64,000 nucleotides of DNA from Neotamlana sargassicola (GCF_020523965.1 NZ_JAJAPX010000005.1:1-64000), one strand, 5' to 3'; shown: positions 7,237 through 18,568, numbered from the stretch's first letter. Made by a program: numbers and translations. The notes: a model not told the origin generated them from the sequence alone.

Positions 7237-9645
7237 TTAAATTTCGTTTTCTAAGTGTTGATCTAATGCAATTAAATCGGGTATTAATACCTGGCGTGCT
7301 TTACTGCCTTCAAACGGACCTACAATGCCCGCCGCTTCCAGTTGATCAATGATTCGGCCAGCTCTGTTGTATCCCAATTTTAATTTTCGTTGTAATAACG
7401 AGGCAGAACCTTGTTGTGCTGTAACAATTACAATGGCCGCGTCTTTAAACAATTTATCGCGATCTGCAATGTCTATATCAAGACTTGTGCCACTTTCTTC
7501 TCCTACATATTCTGGAAGTAAATAAGCATCAGGATAGGCTTTTTGAGCTCCAATATAGTCGGTTATTTTTTCAACTTCAGGAGTGTCAACAAAAGCACAT
7601 TGTACACGAATTAAATCGTTACCTTGCGTGTAAAGCATATCTCCGCGACCAATAAGTTGGTCGGCTCCAGAGCCATCTAAAATGGTACGTGAATCTATTT
7701 TTGAGGTTACCCTAAATGCAATTCGAGCAGGGAAATTTGCCTTAATAATACCGGTAATAACGTTAACCGAAGGACGTTGCGTTGCAATAATTAAGTGAAT
7801 TCCAATGGCACGTGCTAACTGAGCTAAACGAGCGATTGGTGTTTCAACTTCTTTACCCGCAGTCATTATTAAATCGGCAAACTCATCGACCACTAAAACA
7901 ATGTAGGGTAAAAATTGATGCCCATCGTTAGGGTTTAATTTTCTGTCTTTAAACTTTTTATTATACTCAACAATGTTACGGCACATCGCATTTTTTAGCA
8001 ATTCGTAACGATTGTCCATTTCAATACAAAGCGAATTTAAGGTGTTTATAACCTTGGTGTTATCGGTAATAATGGCTTCTTCGCTATCGGGTAGTTTCGC
8101 TAAGTAATGACGTTCAATTTTATTAAAAAGCGTTAATTCTACTTTTTTAGGATCGACTAGAATAAATTTAACTTCGGCAGGATGTTTTTTGTAAAGTAAC
8201 GAGGTTAAAATAGCATTAAGTCCAACAGATTTACCTTGTCCTGTAGCACCCGCCATAAGCAAGTGAGGCATTTTAGCTAGATCGACTACAAAAGTTTCGT
8301 TACTAATGGTTTTACCAAGAGCAATGGGTAAATGCATGTCGGAACCTTGAAACTTTTTAGCCGCAATAACCGAGCGCATAGAAACTATGGTAGCATTTGT
8401 GTTTGGCACCTCAATACCAATAGTTCCTTTTCCTGGAATTGGGGCAATTATACGAATACCAAGAGCAGAAAGCGAAAGCGCAATGTCGTCTTCTAAGTTT
8501 TTAATTTTTGAAATTCTAATACCAGCTTCAGGAACAATTTCGTAAAGTGTAACTGTTGGGCCTATAGTGGCTTTTATACTAGCAATACCTATTTTGTAGT
8601 TGCTAAGTGTTTCTACAATACGGTTTTTATTGGCTTCAAGTTCTTCTTGATTTATGGTAATGCCTTCGGTGTCGTATTTTTTTAATAAATCGAGTGGTGG
8701 AAATTGGTATTTCGATAGCTCTAAAGTAGGGTCGAATTCGCCAAAATCTTCAACTAATTTGTTAGCTAAATTGTTTCTTTCGGCATCTTCATCAACAACT
8801 GTTTTAACTTCCATTTCCAGTTCAATGTCTTCCTCATCTTCAGCTTCTGCAACATTCACTTCTAAAGGTGCCGAAACAGGCTCGGTTTTTACAACTTTAA
8901 TAGGTTCTGGAGTTGGCTCAGGTTTAGGCTCTGGTTTATTGCCCAAATTAACTTCGAAAGCTTCTTTAAAAGCTTCAGCTTCATCAGACAAATTATTATC
9001 AACCGGAATTATGGTGTCTTTGTTAGCATCGGCAAATTCATCTTTTAAATCTTTTTTAGCCGATTTAAACAAATTTGAAATGCTCTCGAAAGTGACTTTA
9101 AAACGTATAGCTAAATAGGTTATTAGTCCAAATAAGAGGAGGAGTGACGTTCCTATTTTTCCAATATAATCTTGTAAAAATGAGTTAAGTTCAAAACCAA
9201 CTGTACCTCCAAGAATATCGGTTTGGGTTTTAAAAAAGCCGAATAAAATTGATAGCCAAATAACAATTAAAGTTCCCCAAAACCAATGTTTACGTAATTT
9301 GGCTGTATTTAAATTCATTAAAACATAAATTCCAGACAAGAAAATTAATCCAGAAAATATAAATGATGCAACGCCAAATCCACGCTGAATAAAAAAATCG
9401 CTTAACCAAGCTCCGGTTTTGCTCAACCAGTTTTTGGTTTCTGTATTTCTATCTGTAAAATTTGAAAGATGACTTTGGTCGGCCTCTCCTGTAAAGAAAA
9501 ATGAGATAAAGGCGATGCAGAGTATAATACCAAAAATAACCAAAAAGCTACCTAATACCAGTTTTTGTTGGTTTGATAGTTTAAAACTAGGTAGTTTTAT
9601 TTTTTTACTAGGTGCTTTTTTAGTTTTGGGTTTACGCTTAGCCAT
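7237..9645 (-). CDS. ftsK: DNA translocase FtsK/SpoIIIE
   Basis: About 802 residues from the chosen start. Order: basic N-terminus (MAKRKPKTKK), four membrane helices (to about residue 190), an acidic/proline linker (about 200-290), the RecA-like motor with Walker A GATGQGKSVGLNA and Walker B LVVDEFADLIM, and a C-terminal gamma winged helix (ASLLQRKLKLGYNRAGRI) that reads chromosome polarity sequences. It pumps DNA at the septum. An open frame extends to a TTG at 9666, but that TTG is part of a TATTTTTG -7 promoter element, so the ATG at 9645 is preferred. First gene of the run to ribB. Confidence 0.95.
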   Translation of the reverse strand: MAKRKPKTKKAPSKKIKLPSFKLSNQQKLVLGSFLVIFGIILCIAFISFFFTGEADQSHLSNFTDRNTETKNWLSKTGAWLSDFFIQRGFGVASFIFSGLIFLSGIYVLMNLNTAKLRKHWFWGTLIVIWLSILFGFFKTQTDILGGTVGFELNSFLQDYIGKIGTSLLLLFGLITYLAIRFKVTFESISNLFKSAKKDLKDEFADANKDTIIPVDNNLSDEAEAFKEAFEVNLGNKPEPKPEPTPEPIKVVKTEPVSAPLEVNVAEAEDEEDIELEMEVKTVVDEDAERNNLANKLVEDFGEFDPTLELSKYQFPPLDLLKKYDTEGITINQEELEANKNRIVETLSNYKIGIASIKATIGPTVTLYEIVPEAGIRISKIKNLEDDIALSLSALGIRIIAPIPGKGTIGIEVPNTNATIVSMRSVIAAKKFQGSDMHLPIALGKTISNETFVVDLAKMPHLLMAGATGQGKSVGLNAILTSLLYKKHPAEVKFILVDPKKVELTLFNKIERHYLAKLPDSEEAIITDNTKVINTLNSLCIEMDNRYELLKNAMCRNIVEYNKKFKDRKLNPNDGHQFLPYIVLVVDEFADLIMTAGKEVETPIARLAQLARAIGIHLIIATQRPSVNVITGIIKANFPARIAFRVTSKIDSRTILDGSGADQLIGRGDMLYTQGNDLIRVQCAFVDTPEVEKITDYIGAQKAYPDAYLLPEYVGEESGTSLDIDIADRDKLFKDAAIVIVTAQQGSASLLQRKLKLGYNRAGRIIDQLEAAGIVGPFEGSKARQVLIPDLIALDQHLENEI

Positions 9646-9778
9646 TAATGGTTTTTGTTTGAGCAAAAATACAAATTACTAACGTTAACGAAACTTTATT
9701 TTGAAAAATTGCATTCCAAAATTGCGAAAGCACTTTGTAAAGCATGTTTAGTGGCCTTTTGCAGTATAATTGTTGTTT

Positions 9779-10147
9779 TTAAAGAAGTTTTGGGATGTAA
9801 ATAATTAGCCCAATAATTACAGCAAAAACCGATGCTATAAAAACAGCTCCGGCAGCTATATCTTTAATTAAGCCTATTTTAGTATGGTGTTCTGGATGTA
9901 TAAAATTAGCAATTTCTTCAATGGCAGTATTCATGCCTTCGGCACTCATAACAAGAGCAATGGCTAAAGTTTGCACAATCCATTCGTACGCAGAAATGTT
10001 TAGGTAAAAACCAAAAACCGTAACTAGTATACCAATTGCAAATTGAATTTTTATACTAGCTTCGGTTTTTAGTAGTAGCATCATGCCTTTAAATGCATAA
10101 CCTACACTTTTTAAGCGATTTATTATAAAAGGCTCTTTTTTTTGCAT
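9779..10147 (-). CDS. dgkA: Diacylglycerol/undecaprenol kinase family protein
   Basis: A 122-residue integral membrane protein with three membrane helices. The conserved DgkA block is plain: SAEGMNTAIEEIANFI near residue 68 (catalytic Glu and metal-binding region) followed by IGLIKDIAAGAVFIASVFAVIIG. The family phosphorylates diacylglycerol or undecaprenol for lipid recycling; which one is not decided by sequence. It lies 8 nt after tpx, so it is probably cotranscribed with it, and 133 nt before ftsK. Confidence 0.9.
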   Translation of the reverse strand: MQKKEPFIINRLKSVGYAFKGMMLLLKTEASIKIQFAIGILVTVFGFYLNISAYEWIVQTLAIALVMSAEGMNTAIEEIANFIHPEHHTKIGLIKDIAAGAVFIASVFAVIIGLIIYIPKLL

Positions 10148-10155
10148 TAAGTGTT

Positions 10156-10656
10156 TTAGTAAAGTACTTCTAGTGCAGCTTTATAGTTAGGTTCATCAAC
10201 GGTTTCACTTACTTGCTCGGTATAAATTACCTCGCCAGCTTCGTTAAGTACAACCACACTTCTAGATAAAAGCCCTTCTAAAGGCCCATCAACAAATGTA
10301 ACGCCGTAATCTTTACCAAAACTTCCAGTTTTAAAGTCAGATAAATTAATAACATTGTCTAAACCTTCGGCACCACAAAAGCGATCTTGTGCAAAAGGTA
10401 AATCTTTAGAAATACAAAGTACTTTTGTGTTTTCTAATTCGCTTGCTTCGGTGTTAAATTGTCTAACAGATTGTGCACATGTTCCGGTATCTACACTTGG
10501 GAAAATGTTTAAAACAACTCTGCTTCCACTAAAGTCAGTTAAAGATTTAGTAGATAAATCTGTTGCCGTTAACAAAAAGTCTGGTGCTTTATCTCCAGTT
10601 TTTGGAAGTTCTCCAATAGTGTTTAATGCGTTTCCTTTTAAGGTTACTGTTGCCAT
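10156..10656 (-). CDS. tpx: Thiol peroxidase Tpx
   Basis: A 166-residue atypical two-cysteine peroxiredoxin. The peroxidatic cysteine is C60 in PSVDTGTCAQSVRQF and the resolving cysteine is C94 in DRFCGAEG, the same spacing as E. coli Tpx (C61/C95). It reduces organic hydroperoxides and H2O2 using thioredoxin. It is divergent from katG, with 276 nt between them, so this intergenic region serves two peroxide-defence genes. Length is normal. Confidence 0.95.
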   Translation of the reverse strand: MATVTLKGNALNTIGELPKTGDKAPDFLLTATDLSTKSLTDFSGSRVVLNIFPSVDTGTCAQSVRQFNTEASELENTKVLCISKDLPFAQDRFCGAEGLDNVINLSDFKTGSFGKDYGVTFVDGPLEGLLSRSVVVLNEAGEVIYTEQVSETVDEPNYKAALEVLY

Positions 10657-10880
10657 AGTTTTTATTTAATTTTTTATAAAAGTAAGCATATTTATAACGT
10701 TAAACTCGTAAAATGTTGCTAAAATTTTAGCATTAATGTAACACTTTCATTTTGTTTAAAGGTTTAATTTTTCTTATTTTTATAAGAAATAATTATGGTT
10801 TGATATTTAATCATAAATTTTATTGATATAAATATAATTTATAGAAATTGATTATAATATTTAAAAACATTATTAAACGA

Positions 10881-10888
10881 TACATTTG
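10881..10888 (+). promoter_or_regulatory. Putative -7 promoter element of katG
   Basis: TACATTTG is a full match to TAnnTTTG, 44 nt before the katG ATG. The surrounding divergent tpx-katG region (10657-10932) is very AT-rich; I see no clear OxyR-type palindrome in it. Confidence 0.5.
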
Positions 10889-10917
10889 ACTAAATTAAAA
10901 ATTGATTAATAACCTAA

Positions 10918-13101
<2,184 letters not shown>

Positions 13102-13120
13102 ATTTTTATTAAAAATGTAG

Positions 13121-13201
13121 TTAGGCTGTTTAAAAAGTGCAAAAGCTGTCATTCTGTGTTGAGTTCAGATTGGCGAAAATGTAATTTTTTAAACAGCCTA
13201 A
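13121..13201. repeat. Palindromic intergenic element with 16-bp perfect arms
   Basis: Left arm TTAGGCTGTTTAAAAA (13121-13136) and exact inverted right arm (13186-13201) enclose about 49 nt that contain TGTCATTCTG and TTGAGTTCAG, resembling the cores of repeats at 22.6-23.4 kb and 28.87 kb. It may double as the katG terminator. Confidence 0.65.
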
Positions 13202-13221
13202 TTTTATAAATTTGGAATGAT

Positions 13222-13698
13222 ATGGATGATAAAAATAGTTTTTTTGGAGCTATACAAAGTGGAAATATTCCTGCTATTTATCAACTAATACAACGAAATC
13301 CTGAATTGGTAAACGCAAAAGATGCTCGAGAATTTACACCTTTAATTTTAGCATCATATTTCGATAAAGAAGACATTGTAAAAGTTTTAGTTGAAAAAAA
13401 TGCAAATTTAAACGATACCGATGCTTCTGGAAATACTGCCTTAATTGGCGTATCTTTTAAAGGTAGTGTAAATTTGGTGAATTATTTATTGGAGCAAGGT
13501 GCTAATATAAATGCTAAAAACTCTAATGGAGCAACGGCCTTAATTTTCGCTGCCATGTATAATCAATACGATGTGGTGAAAATTTTACTTAAAAATAATG
13601 CAGATAAAACCATTGTTGATAACGAAGGAAAAACAGCGTTGCAGTATGCCCAAGAAAAGAAATTTACACCAATTATAGATCTTCTGTCCGATGAATAG
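13222..13698 (+). CDS. Ankyrin-repeat protein, probable KatG partner
   Basis: A 158-residue cytoplasmic protein made almost wholly of ankyrin repeats: units of about 33 residues with the pattern D-x-x-G-x-T-A-L-x-x-A and G-A-x-x-N/D (for example ASGNTALIGVSFKGSVNLVN and NSNGATALIFAAM). There are about four repeats. No signal peptide. Ankyrin genes next to catalase genes are a recurring arrangement, and in Pseudomonas aeruginosa the ankyrin protein AnkB supports catalase KatB; a similar role for this protein is inferred from position only. Confidence 0.8.
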   Translation: MDDKNSFFGAIQSGNIPAIYQLIQRNPELVNAKDAREFTPLILASYFDKEDIVKVLVEKNANLNDTDASGNTALIGVSFKGSVNLVNYLLEQGANINAKNSNGATALIFAAMYNQYDVVKILLKNNADKTIVDNEGKTALQYAQEKKFTPIIDLLSDE

Positions 13699-13751
13699 TT
13701 TTGTTGTTAATGATATGTTTTAAAATACTATTGTGTTTGTTATTAATAAAG

Positions 13752-13784
13752 GTCGCTTAAAAAATTATTAAGCGACTTTTTTTT
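13752..13784 (+). terminator. Terminator after the katG-ankyrin pair
   Basis: Hairpin GTCGCTTAA-loop-TTAAGCGAC followed by eight T. Of the 302 nt between the ankyrin gene and the next gene, this and the hairpin at 13951 are the only structure I see. Confidence 0.8.
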
Positions 13785-13946
13785 GTTTGTAAATTGAGCG
13801 TTTAAAAATGAATACAATATTATTCTATGAGTTTTATTTCATTGGTTTTAGTGATGCATTCCTTTTTTATTCCTTATTAAAATACAACTATGTTACTTGA
13901 TTAAAATAAAACATAACCTTTTATTAGCTTTAATTAAGCATATAAA

Positions 13947-13977
13947 AAAAGCCACTTAAATTTTAAATTTAAGTGGC
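13947..13977 (-). terminator. Terminator of the peroxiredoxin-thioredoxin operon
   Basis: Palindrome GCCACTTAAATTT-T-AAATTTAAGTGGC with a run of seven A before it on the plus strand, which is a U run for minus-strand transcripts. Confidence 0.8.
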
Positions 13978-14000
13978 TTTAACAATTTAAAGTACTGTTT

Positions 14001-14258
14001 TTATTTATCAATTGAACCTAGAACACGAGACATAAACGTGTTCAGCGCTTCTTTTTTTGGCGTACCATCTTTAATCATTTTGTTAACTTCAATGGCGCCG
14101 TACATATTAGATATTAGTTCGCCTATAACGTCTAATTCTTCATCTTTTAGTGAGGAAACTTCGGTTAAATTTTCTAGCGTATCAATGGTTTCTAATACGT
14201 AATCTTCGTCGTTCTCTTCAATAAACTGCGTTAATTGCTTAATTACTGGTAACTTCAT
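14001..14258 (-). CDS. Small conserved protein of unknown function in peroxiredoxin-thioredoxin operon
   Basis: An 85-residue acidic, helix-rich protein without signal peptide or cysteines (MKLPVIKQLTQFIEENDEDY...). I recognise this size and position, directly after a thioredoxin-like gene, as a flavobacterial conserved family (possibly DUF6952), but cannot confirm that. It overlaps the thioredoxin-like gene by 20 nt, so translation is probably coupled. The context suggests a link to thiol redox work, but no catalytic residues are visible. Confidence 0.7.
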   Translation of the reverse strand: MKLPVIKQLTQFIEENDEDYVLETIDTLENLTEVSSLKDEELDVIGELISNMYGAIEVNKMIKDGTPKKEALNTFMSRVLGSIDK

Positions 14259-14553
14259 TAACTAAATCTTTTAGAACGTCAAACTTATTGGTCTGCACTT
14301 GGTTTACAAAAGAACCTCCTTTAAACGTTGCAAAAGTTGGTAAATTATCAACGGTAGCAAGTTTTCTAGATTCTGGAAATTTTTCAGCATCAGCAATAAC
14401 GAAAGTTACATTTTCGTTTTCTGTAGCAAGTTTTTTAAACTTTGGTTTCATAATTCTACAGTTTCCACACCAAGTGGCAGAATACTGCACGATTACTGTA
14501 TCGTTTCCTGAAACTAAGTCTGGTAAATTATCTTGATCTAATTCTTTAATCAT
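14239..14553 (-). CDS. Thioredoxin-family protein
   Basis: A 104-residue cytoplasmic thioredoxin fold with active site WCGNC (C29, C32) after strand TVIVQYSATW, and the cis-proline region DNLPTFATFK. The motif differs from classical WCGPC (Asn in place of Pro), which raises redox potential in known variants, so it may be a specialised reductant. It is 14 nt after a peroxiredoxin gene, its likely partner, and overlaps the next small gene by 20 nt. Confidence 0.9.
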   Translation of the reverse strand: MIKELDQDNLPDLVSGNDTVIVQYSATWCGNCRIMKPKFKKLATENENVTFVIADAEKFPESRKLATVDNLPTFATFKGGSFVNQVQTNKFDVLKDLVNEVTSN

Positions 14554-14567
14554 GATTATTGTTTTTT

Positions 14568-15206
14568 TTAGTTAGCAGCAAGGTATTCAGCAACACCATT
14601 ACGGTTAGCATTCATAGCTTCTTTACCTTCTTCCCAGTTAGCAGGACAAACTTCACCTTTTTCTTGTACGTGAGTTAAGGCATCAACTAATCTTAAGTAT
14701 TCACCAACATTTCTACCTAAAGGCATGTTGTTTATACTTTCGTGTTGTACTAAACCATCTTCGTCAATAATATAAGTAGCTCTGTAGGTTACATTGTCGC
14801 CTTCAACTTGCACTGTGTTAGTTGCTTCATCAAAAGTCTCGTTTGTAATATCTAAAATACCTAAAATGCTAGATAAGTTTCTGTTGCTATCTGCTAAAAT
14901 TGGGTAAGTTACACCTTCAATACCACCGTTATCTTTCGCTGTGTTTAACCAAGCAAAATGTACTTCTGGAGTATCGCAAGAAGCACCAATAACAATTGTG
15001 TTACGTTTTTCAAATTCTGGTAAAGCCGCTTGAAATGCGTGTAATTCTGTTGGACAAACAAAAGTGAAGTCTTTTGGGTACCAAAATAATACTACTTTTT
15101 TCTTGTTGTTTACAGCTTCTTCTAAAACATTTAGTTTAAAAGTGTCGCCCATTTCGTTCATGGCGTCTACATTTAAATCTGGGAATTTTTTTCCTACTAA
15201 AGACAT
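14568..15206 (-). CDS. Typical 2-Cys peroxiredoxin (AhpC/Prx1 type)
   Basis: A 212-residue peroxiredoxin. Peroxidatic cysteine C51 lies in KDFTFVCPTELHAFQ and the resolving cysteine C187 in GEVCPANWEEGKEA, the standard arrangement. It reduces H2O2 and alkyl hydroperoxides in the cytoplasm. First gene of an operon with a thioredoxin-like and a small unknown protein. The start follows an AT-rich leader with a TAGATTTG -7 box 33 nt upstream. Confidence 0.95.
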   Translation of the reverse strand: MSLVGKKFPDLNVDAMNEMGDTFKLNVLEEAVNNKKKVVLFWYPKDFTFVCPTELHAFQAALPEFEKRNTIVIGASCDTPEVHFAWLNTAKDNGGIEGVTYPILADSNRNLSSILGILDITNETFDEATNTVQVEGDNVTYRATYIIDEDGLVQHESINNMPLGRNVGEYLRLVDALTHVQEKGEVCPANWEEGKEAMNANRNGVAEYLAAN

Positions 15207-15238
15207 AATATATTGTATTTTTAATTAATTTCTTGCTG

Positions 15239-15246
15239 CAAATCTA
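15239..15246 (-). promoter_or_regulatory. Putative -7 promoter element of the peroxiredoxin operon
   Basis: On the minus strand TAGATTTG, a full match to TAnnTTTG, 33 nt before the peroxiredoxin ATG. No clear TTG box at the ideal distance. Confidence 0.45.
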
Positions 15247-15400
15247 GGCGAAGAAGTGTCTATTAAAAATAAATTATAATTATAAAATTTTATGTTGCAA
15301 TAGGTTTTAAAAATGCTATTAAAAACAGGAGTCTTAATTTATTAAGTATTAAATTTTTGACTTATAAAATTATAAATTTAGCAATATTAGTGTTAAATGG

Positions 15401-16873
15401 TTATTTATTTGAATTGTTTATTTCTCTAATTTTAATTTTTAGTGCAGCAAATAATAAGGTTGTAAACGGACTTAACCAATTAAATATAGCATAAGCAAAA
15501 TATTCGCCAACACCAACGCCTAAAACGCCACTTTGGTAAGCACCACAGGTGTTCCATGGAATTAGTACAGAGGTTACGGTTCCAGAATCTTCGAGAGTTC
15601 TACTTAAATTTTCGGGTGCTAAGCCTTTATCTTCAAATGCTTTTTTAAACATTTTGCCCGGAATTACAATGGCTAAATATTGATCGGAAGCTATCGTGTT
15701 TAAACCTAAACAGCTAAATACGGTACTTGCAAAAATTCCGAAAATAGAAGAGGCTATAGATAGTAAAACTTTAGTAATTCTAGCTAAAGCACCAATGCCA
15801 TCCATTACACCTCCAAAAATCATGGCACTTATAATTAAATAGATGGTCCAGAGCATACCATTCATTCCGCCAGCTGAAAAGAGTTCGCTTAGTTTTTCAT
15901 TATCGGTTGCAATTTGCGTGTTGGTTAAAATAGATTTAACTACCGCATTTAATTTTGTGTCATTTAAGTTTGATAGGATATCTGGTTGAAATATGAAAGC
16001 AAAAATGGCAGCAATAATAACTCCAGAGGTTAACGCTATTAACGGTTTAATTTTGAGTAAAATAAGTGCAATAACGATTACAGGGACTAAAAATAACCAT
16101 GGTGTAATGTTAAAGGTACTGTCTATTGTGTTTAATAGGTTGCTCACGTCGGCATCTCCAGAAACATCGGCTGTTGCACTTAAAATTGCAAAAACAATTA
16201 AAGTTACAATAATGGTAGGTACAGTGGTAAAAGTCATGTATCGAATGTGCGTAAACAAATCGGTTCCTGCCACGGCTGGGGCAAGATTTGTGGTGTCGCT
16301 TAATGGAGACATTTTATCTCCAAAATAAGCACCAGAAATTACGGCTCCAGCAATCATTCCGGAATGAATTCCTAAGGCATTACCAATGCCAACTAGTGCA
16401 ATACCAACAGTGGCGGAGGTGGTCCATGAGCTTCCTGTTGAAATAGAAATTAAGGCACATATTATTACACAAGCGGGTAGAAATATAGATGGACTTAAAA
16501 AATCTAGACCATAATAAACCATTGCGGGAATAACGCCGCTTATTAACCATGTGCCTGCCAAAGCCCCAACTAATAATAAAAGCAGAATTGGGATGAAAAC
16601 ACTTTTTAGGTTTTCCCAGACTTCTTTTAGCATTAGCATTAAACTTACTTTATTGAATAAACCAACACCCACAGCTACCAATGCAGCAATTACTAATATT
16701 AATTGATTTGAGTAACCGCCTAACATTTCACCATCGGCAAAAAAGATATTATAAGCTAATAATCCCATTAATATAATTACGGGTATTAACGCCTCCCAAA
16801 TGTTTAATTCGGAGTTTTCTATAATAGTTTGTTTGTCGGTTTTAAGCTCTGAAATGTTGTCGTTTTCTTGCAT
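15401..16873 (-). CDS. nhaC: NhaC-family Na+/H+ antiporter
   Basis: A 490-residue inner-membrane protein with about 11-12 hydrophobic helices. Family motifs visible: STGSSWTTSATVGIALVGIG and AVISGAYFGDKMSPLSDTTNLA (the ion-site region), and a C-terminal LIPWNTCGAYQSGVLGV block. NhaC proteins exchange Na+ for protons and are frequent in marine flavobacteria; some relatives carry malate or lysine, so the substrate is inferred. Monocistronic: AT-rich gaps on both sides. Confidence 0.9.
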   Translation of the reverse strand: MQENDNISELKTDKQTIIENSELNIWEALIPVIILMGLLAYNIFFADGEMLGGYSNQLILVIAALVAVGVGLFNKVSLMLMLKEVWENLKSVFIPILLLLLVGALAGTWLISGVIPAMVYYGLDFLSPSIFLPACVIICALISISTGSSWTTSATVGIALVGIGNALGIHSGMIAGAVISGAYFGDKMSPLSDTTNLAPAVAGTDLFTHIRYMTFTTVPTIIVTLIVFAILSATADVSGDADVSNLLNTIDSTFNITPWLFLVPVIVIALILLKIKPLIALTSGVIIAAIFAFIFQPDILSNLNDTKLNAVVKSILTNTQIATDNEKLSELFSAGGMNGMLWTIYLIISAMIFGGVMDGIGALARITKVLLSIASSIFGIFASTVFSCLGLNTIASDQYLAIVIPGKMFKKAFEDKGLAPENLSRTLEDSGTVTSVLIPWNTCGAYQSGVLGVGVGEYFAYAIFNWLSPFTTLLFAALKIKIREINNSNK

Positions 16874-17052
16874 TTGGTAGTGTTTACAAATGTAATGTTA
16901 CGATAAACTTATTTTTTTTACAAATATTAAGGTGTTACAATTTAGTGCTAAGAGTGACAATTTGTAAGTTTTTGTGTCTAAGTTTTATCAATAATCAATT
17001 TAAATTTAATGTGTTAAAGGTTTTTCTGAGTTCTGTTTTAAATTATGCTTAT

Positions 17053-17376
17053 ATGCCTTTGCCTGAAAAATCTCAGGTAATTTGTGGTATAAATGCATTT
17101 GGTTTGGAAGAGAAAGATGATATGTCATTAGGTCTGAATGACTTTTTAAAAGAAAGAAACACAATCAACGAAATTGAGGTACAATCTAATAAGTTATTAA
17201 CGCTTTACAAAAACCATTTAAAGTCGAATTTAAAAATGCTTGATTTTTTAAGTTTTTTAGAAGAAAAACTAACGTTAAATTTAAAGACCGATCAGCTTTC
17301 TGAGGTGAAACAAATGAAAATGAAACTACAAAACGATATTGTAGAATTAACCGATAAAATTAATCTTTTAGATTAA
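17053..17376 (+). CDS. Hypothetical coiled-coil protein
   Basis: About 107 residues from the ATG at 17053. An open frame runs back to a GTG at 16945, but that extension reads like a random hydrophobic leader; another possible start is the Met at 17122. The C-terminal 60 residues are heptad-like (KQMKMKLQNDIVELTDKINLLD), so a short coiled coil is likely. Its last 17 nt overlap the convergent lyase gene. I do not recognise the family, and the start is uncertain. Confidence 0.45.
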   Translation: MPLPEKSQVICGINAFGLEEKDDMSLGLNDFLKERNTINEIEVQSNKLLTLYKNHLKSNLKMLDFLSFLEEKLTLNLKTDQLSEVKQMKMKLQNDIVELTDKINLLD

Positions 17377-18568
17377 TTTTTAGTTCACGCATGCAAGCTT
17401 TCATCATGGTGTAGGTTCGCTCGATATCTGCATCTAATCCAATTGAAAATCGTATTAAACCATCACTTAAACCCATTTCTTTTTGTTCTGTTTCAGGTAT
17501 TTCCGATGAGGTAGATGTGCCAGGAGCACTAAACAAGGTTTTATAAAACCCTAAACTTACGGCTAAATATCCCAAGTTTTTTTGCTGCATGAGTTCCATG
17601 AGTTTATTCGCCATTTCCAAGGAGCCAACGTCAATGGTTAACATTCCTCCAAAACCATATTGTTTGTTCATCATGTTTTTAAATAGCTCGTGGGAAGGGT
17701 GTGATTTTAATCCTGGATATACCGTTTTTAAGCCATCAGATTCAAATTTTTCAGCTAAATACAATGTATTTTTACTATGTTGTTGTATTCTAATATGCAG
17801 TGTACGCAAGTTTTTTAATACAGAGGCTGCTCGTAAACTATCCATTGTGCTTCCTAACAACATAGCTGCTCCATCGTTTACATTTCTTAAAGCATTTATA
17901 AATTCTTGAGAGCCGCAAATTACGCCACCAACAGTATCGCTAGTACCATTTATAAATTTTGTTAAACTATGCAATACAACGTCGGCTCCTAAAATGCTGG
18001 GGGATATGGAAAGGGGAGAAAAAGTATTGTCTACTACAAGTTTTAAGTTGTGCTTTTTTGCAATTTCCGATAAGGCTTTTATATCTGCAACTTCTAATAA
18101 GGGATTACTAACCGATTCGCAATATAACACCTTTGTTTTTGGAGTAATAGCAGCTTCAACCGTTTTTAGATTGGTAATATTTACAAACGAAGTTTCAATA
18201 TTTAATTTTGGCGTAAAGTTTTTTAAAAAGGCGTAAGTGCCGCCATAAATAGTTCTACTAGAAATTATATGGTCTCCAGCAGCACAAAGCTGCATTAATA
18301 CTGCTGTTATCGCTCCCATTCCCGATGCAGTAACGTGTGCCGTTTCGGTGCTTTCCATAGCAGCTAAAGCTTCGCCTAGATATAAATTTGAAGGTGATGA
18401 GTGCCTCGAATATAAATAACAGCCATCTGCGTTACCTTCAAACGTGTCGAACATCGTTTTAGCCGATAAAAAGGTGTAGGTTGATGAATCGGATATAGAA
18501 GGGTTTACTCCTCCAAATTCACCAAAATATTGTAAGTCCTGTATGTTATTTGCGGGTTTAAAAGTCAT
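17360..18568 (-). CDS. Cys/Met-metabolism PLP lyase (methionine gamma-lyase / cystathionine lyase type)
   Basis: A 402-residue fold-type I PLP enzyme. Visible: YSRHSSPSNLYLGEAL (phosphate contact), SSRTIYGGTYAFL (aromatic stacking Tyr), LVVDNTFSPLSISP (D180, pyridine N) and HSLTKFINGTSDTVGG with Schiff-base K204. Classical methionine gamma-lyases have Cys in the YGCTF position; here it is YGGTY, as in cystathionine lyases, so the substrate is open. The gene is divergent from an Lrp/AsnC regulator, an arrangement typical of methionine gamma-lyase loci, which argues for methionine catabolism. Confidence 0.8.
   Translation of the reverse strand: MTFKPANNIQDLQYFGEFGGVNPSISDSSTYTFLSAKTMFDTFEGNADGCYLYSRHSSPSNLYLGEALAAMESTETAHVTASGMGAITAVLMQLCAAGDHIISSRTIYGGTYAFLKNFTPKLNIETSFVNITNLKTVEAAITPKTKVLYCESVSNPLLEVADIKALSEIAKKHNLKLVVDNTFSPLSISPSILGADVVLHSLTKFINGTSDTVGGVICGSQEFINALRNVNDGAAMLLGSTMDSLRAASVLKNLRTLHIRIQQHSKNTLYLAEKFESDGLKTVYPGLKSHPSHELFKNMMNKQYGFGGMLTIDVGSLEMANKLMELMQQKNLGYLAVSLGFYKTLFSAPGTSTSSEIPETEQKEMGLSDGLIRFSIGLDADIERTYTMMKACMRELKINLKD

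Noticed and set aside
8654-9118. Open frame opposite ftsK
   Set aside because: Ser/Thr-rich antisense frame over a well-conserved gene; no start context or family resemblance.
9646-9666. Seven-residue N-terminal extension of FtsK
   Set aside because: It would start at a TTG that is part of a TATTTTTG promoter element; the ATG at 9645 fits the family start.
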